Assembly (NCBI RefSeq): GCF_001421515.1
Contig: NZ_LMKM01000003.1
Location: forward strand, 188,966 to 252,965
Length of the DNA: 64,000 bases
Source: Pedobacter sp. Leaf216
GTDB taxonomy: Bacteria; Bacteroidota; Bacteroidia; Sphingobacteriales; Sphingobacteriaceae
Reading direction: 5' to 3'
Each line of letters starts with the position of its first letter. Position 1 is the first letter of the stretch. Below are positions 24,755-33,414 of this stretch, piece by piece. A program made the translations under genes and the position numbers. The notes beneath the pieces are model-generated. The model saw nothing but the letters and a program-made list of their open reading frames with translations, was not told where the DNA came from and did no database searches.

Positions 24755-26116
24755 ATGTGGTACAATAATATTTTAGAAACTATTGGCAATACGCCTTTAG
24801 TTAAATTAAATACGATAACGAAAGGCGTTCCCGGAACAATTCTGGCAAAAATAGAGACTACCAATCCAGGTAACTCAATTAAAGACCGTATGGCGGTTAA
24901 AATGATTGAAGATGCTGAAAAAAGTGGTAAGCTTAAGCCAGGAGGAACAATTATCGAAGGAACATCAGGAAATACAGGGATGGGTTTAGCTATGGCGGCC
25001 ATTATAAAGGGTTACAAATGTATTTTCACCACAACTGATAAACAATCAAAAGAAAAGGTTGATGCCTTGCGTGCCTTTGGTGCAGAGGTAATTGTATGCC
25101 CAACCAATGTGGAGCCTGAAGATCCCCGTTCTTACTATTCGGTTTCTTCGCGATTGGAGCGTGAGGTGCCAAATTCATGGAAACCCAATCAATACGATAA
25201 TCTGGCTAATTCTCAAGCACATTATGAGCAAACCGGACCTGAAATTTGGGCGCAAACTGAAGGGAAAATAACCCATTTGGTTGTTGGTGTGGGTACAGGT
25301 GGAACCATTTCCGGAACGGGAAAATATTTAAAGGAAAAAAATCCTAATATCAAAATCTGGGGAATTGATACTTATGGGTCGGTTTTCAAGAAATATAAAG
25401 AAACTGGAATATTCGATAAGGATGAAATTTATCCTTACATCACAGAAGGTATTGGAGAAGATTTTCTTCCGGCAAACGTTAATTTTGATGTGATTGACTT
25501 ATTTGAAAAAGTTACCGATAAAGATGCTGCTTTAATGACACGTGATATTGCCCGCAAAGAAGGTATTTTTGTAGGTAACTCTGCCGGTGCAGCAATTGGT
25601 GGTTTGATTCAATTAAAAGATAAACTAAAACCTGAAGATGTTGTTGTCGTAATCTTTCATGACCATGGAAGTCGCTATATGGGAAAAATGTACAATGAAG
25701 ATTGGTTACGTGAGCGAGGATTTTTACAAGATGAAAAATTAACGGCTAAATCTATCCTTGCTAAGAAAGAAAGTACGGAGATTGTAACCTTAGATGCTCA
25801 AAAATCTGTATTGGAAGCAATTAATACGATTAAATCGATGAATATTTCTCAAATTCCGGTTACTCAACAAGGAATGATTGTGGGAAAAATTGCGGAAAGC
25901 GATATTTTAAGCGCATTGTTGGAAAATCCAGGATTAAAATCTGCACCAATTTCAGAAATTATGACAGCCACTTTCCCTTTTGTTGATTTAAATACTTCAA
26001 TTGACAAAATTTCGTCTCTGATTAACAAGGAAAATTCAGCTGTTTTAGTAGAAGATGAAACCGGCAAGATTGAGATTATTACCCAGTATGATATTATTAA
26101 TGCGATATCGGGGTAA
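24755..26116 (+). CDS. Cystathionine beta-synthase (PLP enzyme with C-terminal CBS pair)
   Basis: The fold-type II PLP domain (about 1-330) has the Schiff-base Lys43 in NPGNSIKDR, the substrate loop EGTSGNTG and the phosphate loop GVGTGGTISG. It condenses serine and homocysteine to cystathionine, or in some bacteria acts as cysteine synthase. A CBS-domain pair fills about 335-453 (SMNISQIPVTQQGMIVGKI and the second copy ending IITQYDIINAIS) and should bind adenosyl ligands for control. Domain order and length match eukaryote-like bacterial CBS. The mRNA is predicted to be leaderless. Confidence 0.88.
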   Translation: MWYNNILETIGNTPLVKLNTITKGVPGTILAKIETTNPGNSIKDRMAVKMIEDAEKSGKLKPGGTIIEGTSGNTGMGLAMAAIIKGYKCIFTTTDKQSKEKVDALRAFGAEVIVCPTNVEPEDPRSYYSVSSRLEREVPNSWKPNQYDNLANSQAHYEQTGPEIWAQTEGKITHLVVGVGTGGTISGTGKYLKEKNPNIKIWGIDTYGSVFKKYKETGIFDKDEIYPYITEGIGEDFLPANVNFDVIDLFEKVTDKDAALMTRDIARKEGIFVGNSAGAAIGGLIQLKDKLKPEDVVVVIFHDHGSRYMGKMYNEDWLRERGFLQDEKLTAKSILAKKESTEIVTLDAQKSVLEAINTIKSMNISQIPVTQQGMIVGKIAESDILSALLENPGLKSAPISEIMTATFPFVDLNTSIDKISSLINKENSAVLVEDETGKIEIITQYDIINAISG

Positions 26117-26125
26117 GAGAGAAGA

Positions 26126-26162
26126 CGTGAGATGTGAGACGTGAGATGTGAGATGTGAGATG
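26126..26162. repeat. Short tandem repeat (GTGAGAY)n
   Basis: About five units of GTGAGA(T/C) begin just after the cystathionine beta-synthase stop. Such tracts are prone to slippage, but this one lies outside any gene. Confidence 0.7.
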
Positions 26163-26182
26163 GAAAGTGGATTAAGTCGAGC

Positions 26183-26571
26183 GATCGTCTTCCTGAACTT
26201 GTTTCAGGATCTTGTAGCATGAAAGATGCTGAAATAAATTCAGCATGACGATTTTCGTTAAAAACCTGACTAACGATAAAGTCAACCTCCCGGTCGTCAC
26301 CCTGAATTTATTTCAGGGTTTTAAATGATTTATAGATGCTGAAATAAATTCAGCATGACAATTTTTCAAAAAAATCTTGACTAAAGATAAAACAATCACC
26401 CGATCGTCACCCTGAATTTATTTCAGGGTCTTAAGACAAGATAAGATGCTGAAATAAATTCAGCATGACGATTTTCGTTAAAAATCCTGACTAACGATAA
26501 AGCAATCTCTTGGTTGTCACCCTGAATTTATTTCAGGGATAAGTTGCTGAAATAAATTCAGCATGACGATA
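26183..26571. repeat. Array of four REP-like units, about 110 bp each
   Basis: Units begin at 26183, 26292, 26402 and 26512 with (G/A)TCGTC then CCTGAA and contain GATGCTGAAATAAATTCAGC followed by ATGACGAT. The first unit has the CTTGTTTCAGGATCTT form, the others TTTATTTCAGGG. This is a sister of the array at 10414, sharing the GCTGAAATAAATTCAGCA palindrome. No gene is seen in the 560-base gap between the flanking genes. Confidence 0.88.
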
Positions 26572-26581
26572 TTTATAAAAT

Positions 26582-26617
26582 AAGAATGCCTGAGTAAAAT
26601 TTTACCCGGGCATTCTT
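26582..26617. terminator. Bidirectional terminator between converging genes
   Basis: AAGAATGCC at 26582 pairs with GGCATTCTT ending at 26617 around an inner GTAAAATTTTAC palindrome. It serves the cystathionine beta-synthase gene (+) and murA (-). Confidence 0.75.
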
Positions 26618-26676
26618 ATAATTGATGTTTTTGCTTTGGGTTTTACCGTCTACCCTCCACCTTTACGCCTTTAACC

Positions 26677-28002
26677 TTAATGGCTTGGTGCATCAGCATT
26701 TACACGCTTAATCTGCGCACCTAAGGCACGTAAGCGGGTATCGATGTCCTGATAGCCACGTTCAATCTGTTCGATGTTATAAATGGTCGATTTGCCTTCA
26801 GCTGATAAAGCAGCAATTAACAACGAAACTCCCGCTCTAATATCCGGAGAAGTCATGCTGATTCCCCGTAATTTATATTTCTTATCGATACCATTAACGG
26901 TAGCACGGTGTGGATCGCACAAAATGATTTGAGCACCCATATCGATTAATTTATCAACAAAGAATAAACGGCTCTCGAACATTTTTTGGTGGATTAAAAC
27001 GTTTCCTTTCGCCTGTGTGGCCACTACAAGTACAATGCTCAATAAATCGGGTGTAAAACCTGGCCATGGAGAATCGGCAATGGTTAAAATCGAACCATCT
27101 ATAAAAGTATCAATTTCGTAATGCTTTTGAGAAGGTACATAAATATCGTCGCCTCGGCGTTCTAATTTAATTCCAAGTTTCTTAAAAACCTCTGGTATAA
27201 CGCCAAGTTCATCATAACACACATTTTTGATGGTGATTTCAGATTCTGTCATTGCTGCCATCCCGATAAATGAACCGATTTCGATCATATCTGGCAGCAT
27301 TCTATGCTCGGTTCCACCTAAAACAGCTACACCTTCTATGGTTAATAAATTAGATCCAATGCCCGATATTTTTGCGCCCATGCGGTTAAGCATTTTGCAA
27401 AGCTGTTGCAAGTATGGTTCGCAGGCGGCATTGTAAATAGTGGTAGTGCCTTTGGCCAAAACAGCCGCCATTACAATATTAGCTGTTCCCGTAACCGATG
27501 CTTCATCTAATAAAATATAAGCACCTTGTAAATTGGTTGCATCAACATTAAAGAATGCTTTTTTACTATCATATACAAACTTAGCCCCCAATTTTTCGAA
27601 ACCGATAAAGTGGGTATCCAATCTTCTGCGCCCAATTTTGTCGCCACCTGGTTTAGGGATTGCTGCTTTACCGAAACGTGCCAATAAAGGACCAACAATC
27701 ATTATCGAGCCACGCAAACCACCACCTTTAGCTTTAAAGGTATCAGATTCAAAGAAGTTTAAATCAATATTTTTAGCTTCAAAAGTATACGTGTCTTTAT
27801 TGATGCGTTCAACTGCAACGCCTAAATCGCCAAGCAGTTCAATCAGTTTATTAACATCTTTAATATCTGGAATGTTGCTGATGGTTACTTTCTTTTCTGT
27901 CAGCAATACAGCTGATAAAATCTGCAATGCTTCGTTTTTGGCACCCTGAGGGGTAATTTCGCCTTTTAATTTAATTCCGCCTGTTATTTCAAATGCGTTC
28001 AT
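26677..28002 (-). CDS. murA: UDP-N-acetylglucosamine 1-carboxyvinyltransferase MurA, Asp at the Cys115 position
   Basis: MurA transfers enolpyruvate to UDP-GlcNAc, the first committed step of peptidoglycan synthesis. The N-terminus FEITGGIKLKGEITPQGAKN holds the catalytic Lys-Asn pair. The active-site loop reads PGGDKIGRRRLDTHF, so residue 121 is Asp where E. coli has Cys115. Cys-to-Asp at this site is known to give fosfomycin insensitivity in other MurA enzymes. I set the start at 28002 (MNAFEITGG); ten more in-frame codons upstream run into a REP-like half element and are unlikely to be coding. The DUF4290 gene upstream is its usual partner in this phylum. Confidence 0.93.
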   Translation of the reverse strand: MNAFEITGGIKLKGEITPQGAKNEALQILSAVLLTEKKVTISNIPDIKDVNKLIELLGDLGVAVERINKDTYTFEAKNIDLNFFESDTFKAKGGGLRGSIMIVGPLLARFGKAAIPKPGGDKIGRRRLDTHFIGFEKLGAKFVYDSKKAFFNVDATNLQGAYILLDEASVTGTANIVMAAVLAKGTTTIYNAACEPYLQQLCKMLNRMGAKISGIGSNLLTIEGVAVLGGTEHRMLPDMIEIGSFIGMAAMTESEITIKNVCYDELGVIPEVFKKLGIKLERRGDDIYVPSQKHYEIDTFIDGSILTIADSPWPGFTPDLLSIVLVVATQAKGNVLIHQKMFESRLFFVDKLIDMGAQIILCDPHRATVNGIDKKYKLRGISMTSPDIRAGVSLLIAALSAEGKSTIYNIEQIERGYQDIDTRLRALGAQIKRVNADAPSH

Positions 28003-28021
28003 ATATGCTTTTTTTGCTAAC

Positions 28022-28085
28022 TCGTTCGTCATGTTGAATTTATTTCAGCATCTATTTTAAAGATTCTGAATTAAGTTCAAAATGA
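28022..28085. repeat. Single degenerate REP-like unit
   Basis: TCGTCATGTTGAATTTATTTCAGCATCT and TTCTGAATTAAGTTCA form the two hairpin halves of the REP-like family in decayed form, between murA and the DUF4290 gene. It sits in the probable murA leader. Confidence 0.6.
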
Positions 28086-28095
28086 TGGATGGTTA

Positions 28096-28788
28096 TTAAT
28101 ATTTAGGTTTATTGTTATTGTTCGGCCTGCGGTTATTATTGTTATTATTATTTTGACGGTTTTTTCCGTTGTTGTTATTGTTGTTGCTTCTGCCGCGGTT
28201 ATTATTGTTGTTGTTACTTTGACGTGGATTTGGTGCCCTAAATTCAACTTTGGCAAGATTTACACCTTCATCAAGAGATAATAATCCGCCTGAAAGGTAT
28301 TTTAAATCCTTAATAATGGTATCATCACTTACGTTATCTTTATTCCAGGTAACATAAGCCATCTTCATAAAGTTTGCAATGCCCTGAACCATTACTTTTT
28401 TATATTCAGGATTTTCTTCCCGCATGGCTTTCTCGATCAGATTTTCAACTGTTTTACCATAGTGTTTATAGGTAATTCTTTGTTGAGGATAGGCCAGAGG
28501 CTCTGGTTTGATGTAAGCATTTTCAATCAAAGGTTTTGGGTAAGGACTGTCTACATCAATTTGATAGCCCGAAATAATGTGTAAGTGATCCCAAAGTTTA
28601 TGTTTAAAATCGGCAACATCGCGCAAATGCGGTTGCAAAAATCCCATCAGGTCGATAACCGCCTGGGCATATTTATTGCGTTCTTCAATGGTGGGCAATT
28701 CGCAGATATACTTCACCATATTTTGTACGTTACGGCCATATTCGGATAGAATTAAATGGCTACGCGTAGTATTATAATCAAAATTCAT
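28096..28788 (-). CDS. DUF4290 protein with an Asn-rich tail
   Basis: Residues 1-185 form a compact helical domain (MNFDYNTTRSHLILSEYGRN; DLMGFLQPHLRDV) that fits DUF4290, a Bacteroidota family of unknown function usually found next to murA as here. The last 45 residues are a low-complexity tail with four asparagine runs of four to seven, separated by Arg, Gly and Lys. It resembles RNA-binding or condensate-forming tails but could also be a slippage product of the AAT/AAC repeats. The gene ends 93 bases before the start of murA and probably shares its transcript. Confidence 0.85.
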   Translation of the reverse strand: MNFDYNTTRSHLILSEYGRNVQNMVKYICELPTIEERNKYAQAVIDLMGFLQPHLRDVADFKHKLWDHLHIISGYQIDVDSPYPKPLIENAYIKPEPLAYPQQRITYKHYGKTVENLIEKAMREENPEYKKVMVQGIANFMKMAYVTWNKDNVSDDTIIKDLKYLSGGLLSLDEGVNLAKVEFRAPNPRQSNNNNNNRGRSNNNNNNGKNRQNNNNNNNRRPNNNNKPKY

Positions 28789-28974
28789 GTACAGATAAAT
28801 TAATGGATAAATTTTCTGGCGATACGAATTATGAAATAACCAGAGGAGATTAGGTTATGAATTCACCGAAATGTCTATTGCCAGAATTTCGTTTTATATA
28901 GTCAAAGATAATAAAATTATTTGATTAGAGATGTTAATATTGGATTCAAAATATATGCTTTAGTTTTTTGGAAA

Positions 28975-29110
28975 CTAGGGTGCAGAAGTTCTTGGCCTTT
29001 ATTGTCCCGTTATACGCTATAGCCCCGATGAAAAGGATCGGAGGCTGCCGCTACTACCGGGTTTATTTTGCTTCTGGTTGTGCTTTTAGGAGAAACCGTT
29101 TCCGTGTAAA
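28975..29110 (+). repeat. Dispersed hairpin element C, copy 1
   Basis: The core CCGAT(29025-29029)-GAAAAGG-ATCGG(29037-29041) is preceded by TATACGCTATAGCC and followed by GGCTGCCGCTACTACCGGGT. The flank layout is shared with the copy at 49630. It lies in the 639-base gap between the DUF4290 and sixA genes, which holds no gene. Confidence 0.65.
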
Positions 29111-29137
29111 TCAGTGTTTCCGTGGCGAAAAAAAAAT

Positions 29138-29371
29138 AGTGATAAAGAGAAAGGCGATTCTATCGCTATTAACTTAAGATTTTGCATTACAAATGCAAAC
29201 CTCGTTACAAACGAGGACTATCGGGTAAAAAATAGTTATAAAGAGCAAAACGATTCTATCGCTATCAACTTAAGATTTTGCATTACAAATGCAAATCTCA
29301 TCAATCCTCGTTACAAACGAGGACTATTGGGCTATTGGGGCTAAACTAAGACGTTGCATTACAAATGCAAT
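29138..29371. repeat. Tandem paired-palindrome repeat (two units plus a fragment)
   Basis: Each unit has GATTCTATCGCTAT, TTTGCATTACAAATGCAAA (29181-29199; 29277-29295) and CCTCGTTACAAACGAGG (29200-29216; 29306-29322). A lone TTGCATTACAAATGCAA follows at 29354-29370. The two palindromes share the central TTACAAA. They resemble the ends recognised by REP-associated or IS200-like tyrosine transposases, but no transposase is present. Confidence 0.7.
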
Positions 29372-29427
29372 TTTCATTATTTATTCCATGTAAGCTTAGA
29401 AGTATTAAAATAGTTCCTTCACCTCAA

Positions 29428-29925
29428 TTACACCTCGTCGCTATTTTTAGGATAATCAAAAAAGATCAGTTCGCCTGTACCTTTGCTTACCATTTGCCAT
29501 GAATCAAAAGGAAAAGAGATTAATACCATGCCTGCGGTTGGTATGTTATAGATATCTGCCTCACTCAATTCGTTTGCAAAATCTGTAAAACCAGGGTTGT
29601 GACCGAATATCACTGCTTTTTCAGCTTCATCATTTAAGCCATTAACTACTTTCAGTAAGGCAGTGGTATTGGCTTCGTAAATAGATTCCTCGAATTGGAT
29701 CTGATCAATATTATAGGCTTCGGCAAAGAATTTTGCGGTAGATTTTGCTCTTTTTGCCGGACTGCTTAGAATTAAATCTGGTTTGAAACCCCGTTTAACC
29801 AACCGCTCTGCCATTTCTGGGGCATTCTCCTTGCCACGTTTATTTAGTGGGCGATCGAAATCTTTTAAATCTAAATTTCCCCAATCCGATTTACCATGTC
29901 GGACCAATAATAGTTGCTTAGCCAT
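29428..29925 (-). CDS. sixA: Histidine phosphatase family protein, SixA type
   Basis: The N-terminus KQLLLVRHGKSDW carries the RHG phosphorylation motif with His10, and the second catalytic His is in VIFGHNPGF. The 165-residue size fits the compact SixA branch, which removes phosphate from phosphohistidine in phosphorelay proteins; the true substrate here is unknown. Its start overlaps the end of the glycosyltransferase gene upstream by eight bases, so the two are translated from one mRNA. Confidence 0.88.
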   Translation of the reverse strand: MAKQLLLVRHGKSDWGNLDLKDFDRPLNKRGKENAPEMAERLVKRGFKPDLILSSPAKRAKSTAKFFAEAYNIDQIQFEESIYEANTTALLKVVNGLNDEAEKAVIFGHNPGFTDFANELSEADIYNIPTAGMVLISFPFDSWQMVSKGTGELIFFDYPKNSDEV

Positions 29926-30949
29926 TTAGTTTCTCTTTGATTTTGTTAACAATTGTTTCAGGTTGAATTAAGTCTATACAGTTTTCAACACCGCACATGC
30001 AGGGTTTGTTTCCATAGATAGAATTTGGCCTTGATGGATGATCAATCTGAATACAATCACTTTCCGATTGTCCGTACCCTAAAAAGCCGGCATAAGGATG
30101 TGTTGGGCCCCAAACTGATACAACGGTTACGCCCATTAAAGATGCCATGTGCATGCCTGAAGAATCCATGCTTAACATCAGATCGAGGTTCGAAATAATG
30201 GCCAGTTCTTCTTTAAGGTTGTAATTACCGATTAAATTATAGGTGTTGGCATATGTTTCAGCCCATTTTTCGGCAACAGTCTGTTCCGATTTTCCGCCAC
30301 CAAAAATAAATAGATCATAGCCCAAATTACTTAATGAAGCAATTACGACTTCCATTTTTTCTAAAGCGTAAACCTTATAAATGTGCTGCGCAAAAGGGGA
30401 GATCCCTATTTTTTTGCTGGTTTTGCCGGTATATAAGTTTTCGGCCTTCGCCGGGATTGGTAGGGGTGATTTAGTAATCTGATGACTCAATTTTATGTTA
30501 AATCCCAATGCACGAAAAACGTCGGCATAACGCTCTACCGTTTGGCGAAGGGGTTTAAAAATCTTATTGTGTTCGAGGGTTAGTGCTTTTTTTTCTGCCC
30601 TTCCTTTATCTATCCGCTTAATTTTCAATCCTGTTAAACGAAAGAAAGTAGATATCGCCCTGCTTCTTAAATTATCGTGTAAATCGGCAATTGCTGTTGG
30701 CTTGTAGCTGCGAAGTTCCTGAGAAAGTTTATACAAGCCATCAATTCCTTTATGATTGGTTTTAGGTTGTATCGCATGAAAGATCAGGTTTGGGATCCCA
30801 TCAAAAAACGGTTTAAAAGCAGGCCGGCTAACCATGATGATTTCTGCAGATTGGTTTTGCTCAGTAAACTCGCGTAAAACGGATGCAACCATTGCTACAT
30901 CGCCCATTGCCGAAAAACGTAAAACGATAATTTTTTGGGTTGATGACAT
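29918..30949 (-). CDS. Glycosyltransferase family 9 (heptosyltransferase-like)
   Basis: The 343-residue GT-B protein starts IIVLRFSAMGDVAMVASVL, the family's donor/acceptor loop. The second domain has LDLMLSMDSSGMHMASLMG and VSVWGPTHPYAGFLGYGQ, the nucleotide-sugar site. The family adds heptose or related sugars to the lipopolysaccharide core at the inner face of the inner membrane. It is encoded between DUF4254 and sixA; DUF4254 and GT9 genes are commonly paired in Bacteroidota. The exact sugar is not known. Confidence 0.9.
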   Translation of the reverse strand: MSSTQKIIVLRFSAMGDVAMVASVLREFTEQNQSAEIIMVSRPAFKPFFDGIPNLIFHAIQPKTNHKGIDGLYKLSQELRSYKPTAIADLHDNLRSRAISTFFRLTGLKIKRIDKGRAEKKALTLEHNKIFKPLRQTVERYADVFRALGFNIKLSHQITKSPLPIPAKAENLYTGKTSKKIGISPFAQHIYKVYALEKMEVVIASLSNLGYDLFIFGGGKSEQTVAEKWAETYANTYNLIGNYNLKEELAIISNLDLMLSMDSSGMHMASLMGVTVVSVWGPTHPYAGFLGYGQSESDCIQIDHPSRPNSIYGNKPCMCGVENCIDLIQPETIVNKIKEKLNG

Positions 30950-30982
30950 GATTTCCGCTTTCAGCTTGGTCTTCTTCTTTTT

Positions 30983-31585
30983 TTAACCTTTTTTATACAA
31001 TACCGGGTTTAAACTCGGGTCGTTGTACATTTTCATCTGTTTATACACTTTCATGTATTTTTTGCCTGCTTCAATATCGGCCAATAATTCATCTATACTT
31101 GTTGATAAATCATCACGCTGCGATAAGAGTACATTCAATTTTGTTTGGCATTGTGCACGGTGATCTGCTGAAGCACTTTCGCGCGCTGCTTCTTCCTGCA
31201 TGTGGTAAATTTTTAATGCCAGGATTGAAAGCCTGTCTATTGCCCATGCCGGACTTTCGGTATTGATTTTAGCATCTGGAAGGGGTGAAACTCCCTGATA
31301 AAGATTTAAGAAATAGCCATCAATAAATTCGACCATATCAGTGCGTACCTGGTTTTGTGCATCAATTCGTCGTTTCCAGCTTAAGCCTTCAACAGGATCA
31401 ATCTGAGGATTGCGCACTACATCTTCCATGTGCCATTGCGCTGTGTCAATCCAGTTTTTAACATAAAAAAGATGCTCCAAACTTTCGGCGTCGTACGGGT
31501 TTTCAACAGGATGGTCAATATCATCAAACTTGTGGTAGTCTGTAATTACCTGATTAAATATGCGGTTGGCAATTTCACTTATCAT
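30983..31585 (-). CDS. DUF4254 protein
   Basis: This 200-residue, mostly helical protein begins MISEIANRIFNQVITDYHKF and includes HMEDVVRNPQID and WAIDRLSILALKIYHMQEEA, fitting DUF4254. The function is unknown; the family is usually encoded beside a GT9 glycosyltransferase, here 33 bases downstream, so a role in surface glycan assembly is plausible by association. There is no signal peptide or membrane segment. Confidence 0.85.
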   Translation of the reverse strand: MISEIANRIFNQVITDYHKFDDIDHPVENPYDAESLEHLFYVKNWIDTAQWHMEDVVRNPQIDPVEGLSWKRRIDAQNQVRTDMVEFIDGYFLNLYQGVSPLPDAKINTESPAWAIDRLSILALKIYHMQEEAARESASADHRAQCQTKLNVLLSQRDDLSTSIDELLADIEAGKKYMKVYKQMKMYNDPSLNPVLYKKG

Positions 31586-31604
31586 GGGGCAAAGTTATGT
31601 TTTT

Positions 31605-31649
31605 TTACCACAGATTTTCACTGTGTTCATCCTTTTCATCCGTGGTTAA
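31605..31649. repeat. Solitary inverted-repeat element of the ACCACAGAT type
   Basis: TTACCACAGATTTTCA on the left and ATCCGTGGTTAA on the right form an imperfect inverted repeat. It resembles the arms flanking the broken GxxExxY gene at 41170-41661 but holds no gene. Its right edge provides the stop codon of the PolX-like gene (31646-31648). Confidence 0.6.
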
Positions 31650-33325
31650 TTTGGCCTTTTATGATTAAAGTATGCAGCTATCTCCTCTAAAGTAAAAGCA
31701 TTCAAACATTTATCAGCACTTAAACCACCTTTGCGGGCTACTAAAACACCATAATGCATATCGTGGAAACCTTCGGTTCGGTGTGCATCGGGATTTACAG
31801 AAAGCAATACACCTTTTTCTAATGCATATCTGTGCCAGCGCCAATCTAAATCCAAACGCAAAGGATTGGCATTGATTTCGATCACTACTTTGTTTGCTGC
31901 ACAGGCATCGATAATTTTTTTATAATCGATCGGGTATCCGGCCCTACTTAACAATAAACGACCAGTTGGGTGACCTAAAATTGTGGTGTATGGGTTTTCA
32001 ATCGCTTTTAACAACCGCGCTGTTGCTTTCGCTTCATCCATGCGCAGGTTACTGTGAACCGAGGCCACTACGAAATCGAATGTTTTTAAAATATCATCCG
32101 AATAATCCAATGAGCCATCGCTTAAAATATCGCTCTCAATACCTTTAAAGATTTTAAAAGGGGCTAGTTTTTTATTTAATTCATCAATTTCCTGGTGCTG
32201 GCCAAATACGCGCTGTTCATTTAATCCTTTGGCATATACAGCGGTTTTAGAGTGGTCGCAAATGCCTAAATATTGAAGATTTAAGTTTTCTTTGCAGTAT
32301 ACCGCCATTTGTTCGAGGGTATGAACACCGTCGCTCCAGGTAGAGTGGTTGTGCAAACTGCCTTTTAAATCTTTATATTGAATTAATGTAGGTAATTTAT
32401 TTGCTTTTGCCAGTTCAATCTCGTCGAAATCTTCCCGTAGTTCGGGCGCAATAAATGATAGACTCGCTTTACTGTAAATTTCTTCTTCGCTGGCAAAAGG
32501 CCCTTCACCAGCCAAAGCCAAAACCTTTTGCACGTGTTCGGTATTTCCGGTTAGTTTAAACCAGTTCAAATAAAAGTTAGTTTTTTCAACTGTGTAAATT
32601 CTTATTCTAAAACCAGCTTCAGTGGTGCAGATGAAAGAATTTTCTGTCTCTATGAGTGAAAGTGGTTCAAAAGCAGGTAAGTTTTGTTTAATGGCATCAA
32701 TTTGTGCTGCACCGATTACAATTTCTAATTCATCAATAATTTCACAGGCACGGCGGTACTGACCAGCGAAAGCTAAAAGTGCATCAGTTTCAATGTTTGC
32801 CGTCCACGCAGATAGTTGAGTAAACAACATTTTGGCAAAACCTTCTACCTGGGCATATAAAAACCGCCCGTTTGCAGCCAGTTTAAATTCGATGGCATTT
32901 TTAATTTCTTCCTGGGTTTTTAAACCGAATCCTTTCGCCTCAATTAAGCGGTTTTCGTTACAGGCATAATACAATTCACCAATACTTTCTATCCCCAGTG
33001 TGCGCCAGATGATGAAAATCTTTTTCGGTCCGATGCCCTTTATGGCCAGCATTTCTACTACTCCTTCAGGCGTTTTTTCCAGAATTTCGTTCAACTCTTT
33101 CAGCTCTCCCGTTTGTAAAAGCTCAATAATTTTGGAAGCCAATCCTTTACCAATACCATCAATTTTGTCAATTTCATCAACAGGTTTATCCTTTAAAGCC
33201 ACTGGCAATTTGTCTATTTTGAAATAGGCATTTGCTACAGATTTTATTTTAAAAGGATTTTCTTCATGCAGTTCCATGAGCTGCGATAAAAGGCGTAAGG
33301 TGCGGGCGATGGTTTTATTTTCCAT
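31646..33325 (-). CDS. PolX-like protein: HhH, degenerate polymerase palm and intact PHP domain
   Basis: The 559 residues have two helix-hairpin-helix blocks (IDGIGKGLASKIIELL at 55-70; IKGIGPKKIFIIWRTLG at 95-111), a family X polymerase region (about 150-270) and a C-terminal PHP domain. The PHP metal ligands are present: HNHSTWSDG (325-333), CDHS (356-359), SVHS (422-425), GHPTGR (451-456) and NPDAHR. In the palm the usual GS-x-RR and D-x-D read GQYRR (188-192) and E199-L-E201, and the third Asp (VDLR in active enzymes) falls in FRIRIY. Polymerase activity is doubtful; the exonuclease/phosphoesterase half should work. Confidence 0.88.
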   Translation of the reverse strand: MENKTIARTLRLLSQLMELHEENPFKIKSVANAYFKIDKLPVALKDKPVDEIDKIDGIGKGLASKIIELLQTGELKELNEILEKTPEGVVEMLAIKGIGPKKIFIIWRTLGIESIGELYYACNENRLIEAKGFGLKTQEEIKNAIEFKLAANGRFLYAQVEGFAKMLFTQLSAWTANIETDALLAFAGQYRRACEIIDELEIVIGAAQIDAIKQNLPAFEPLSLIETENSFICTTEAGFRIRIYTVEKTNFYLNWFKLTGNTEHVQKVLALAGEGPFASEEEIYSKASLSFIAPELREDFDEIELAKANKLPTLIQYKDLKGSLHNHSTWSDGVHTLEQMAVYCKENLNLQYLGICDHSKTAVYAKGLNEQRVFGQHQEIDELNKKLAPFKIFKGIESDILSDGSLDYSDDILKTFDFVVASVHSNLRMDEAKATARLLKAIENPYTTILGHPTGRLLLSRAGYPIDYKKIIDACAANKVVIEINANPLRLDLDWRWHRYALEKGVLLSVNPDAHRTEGFHDMHYGVLVARKGGLSADKCLNAFTLEEIAAYFNHKRPN

Positions 33326-33414
33326 AAGGGGGTAAAATTAGGAAATAATGCCTCAAATCTTGTTCAGTGCTTATAAATTAAAACACAATTTTAGTAAAGT
33401 GTTGTTTTACACTC

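Noticed and set aside
29114..29344. Open frame of 76 codons through the paired palindromes
   Set aside because: The predicted protein merely translates the tandem repeat twice.
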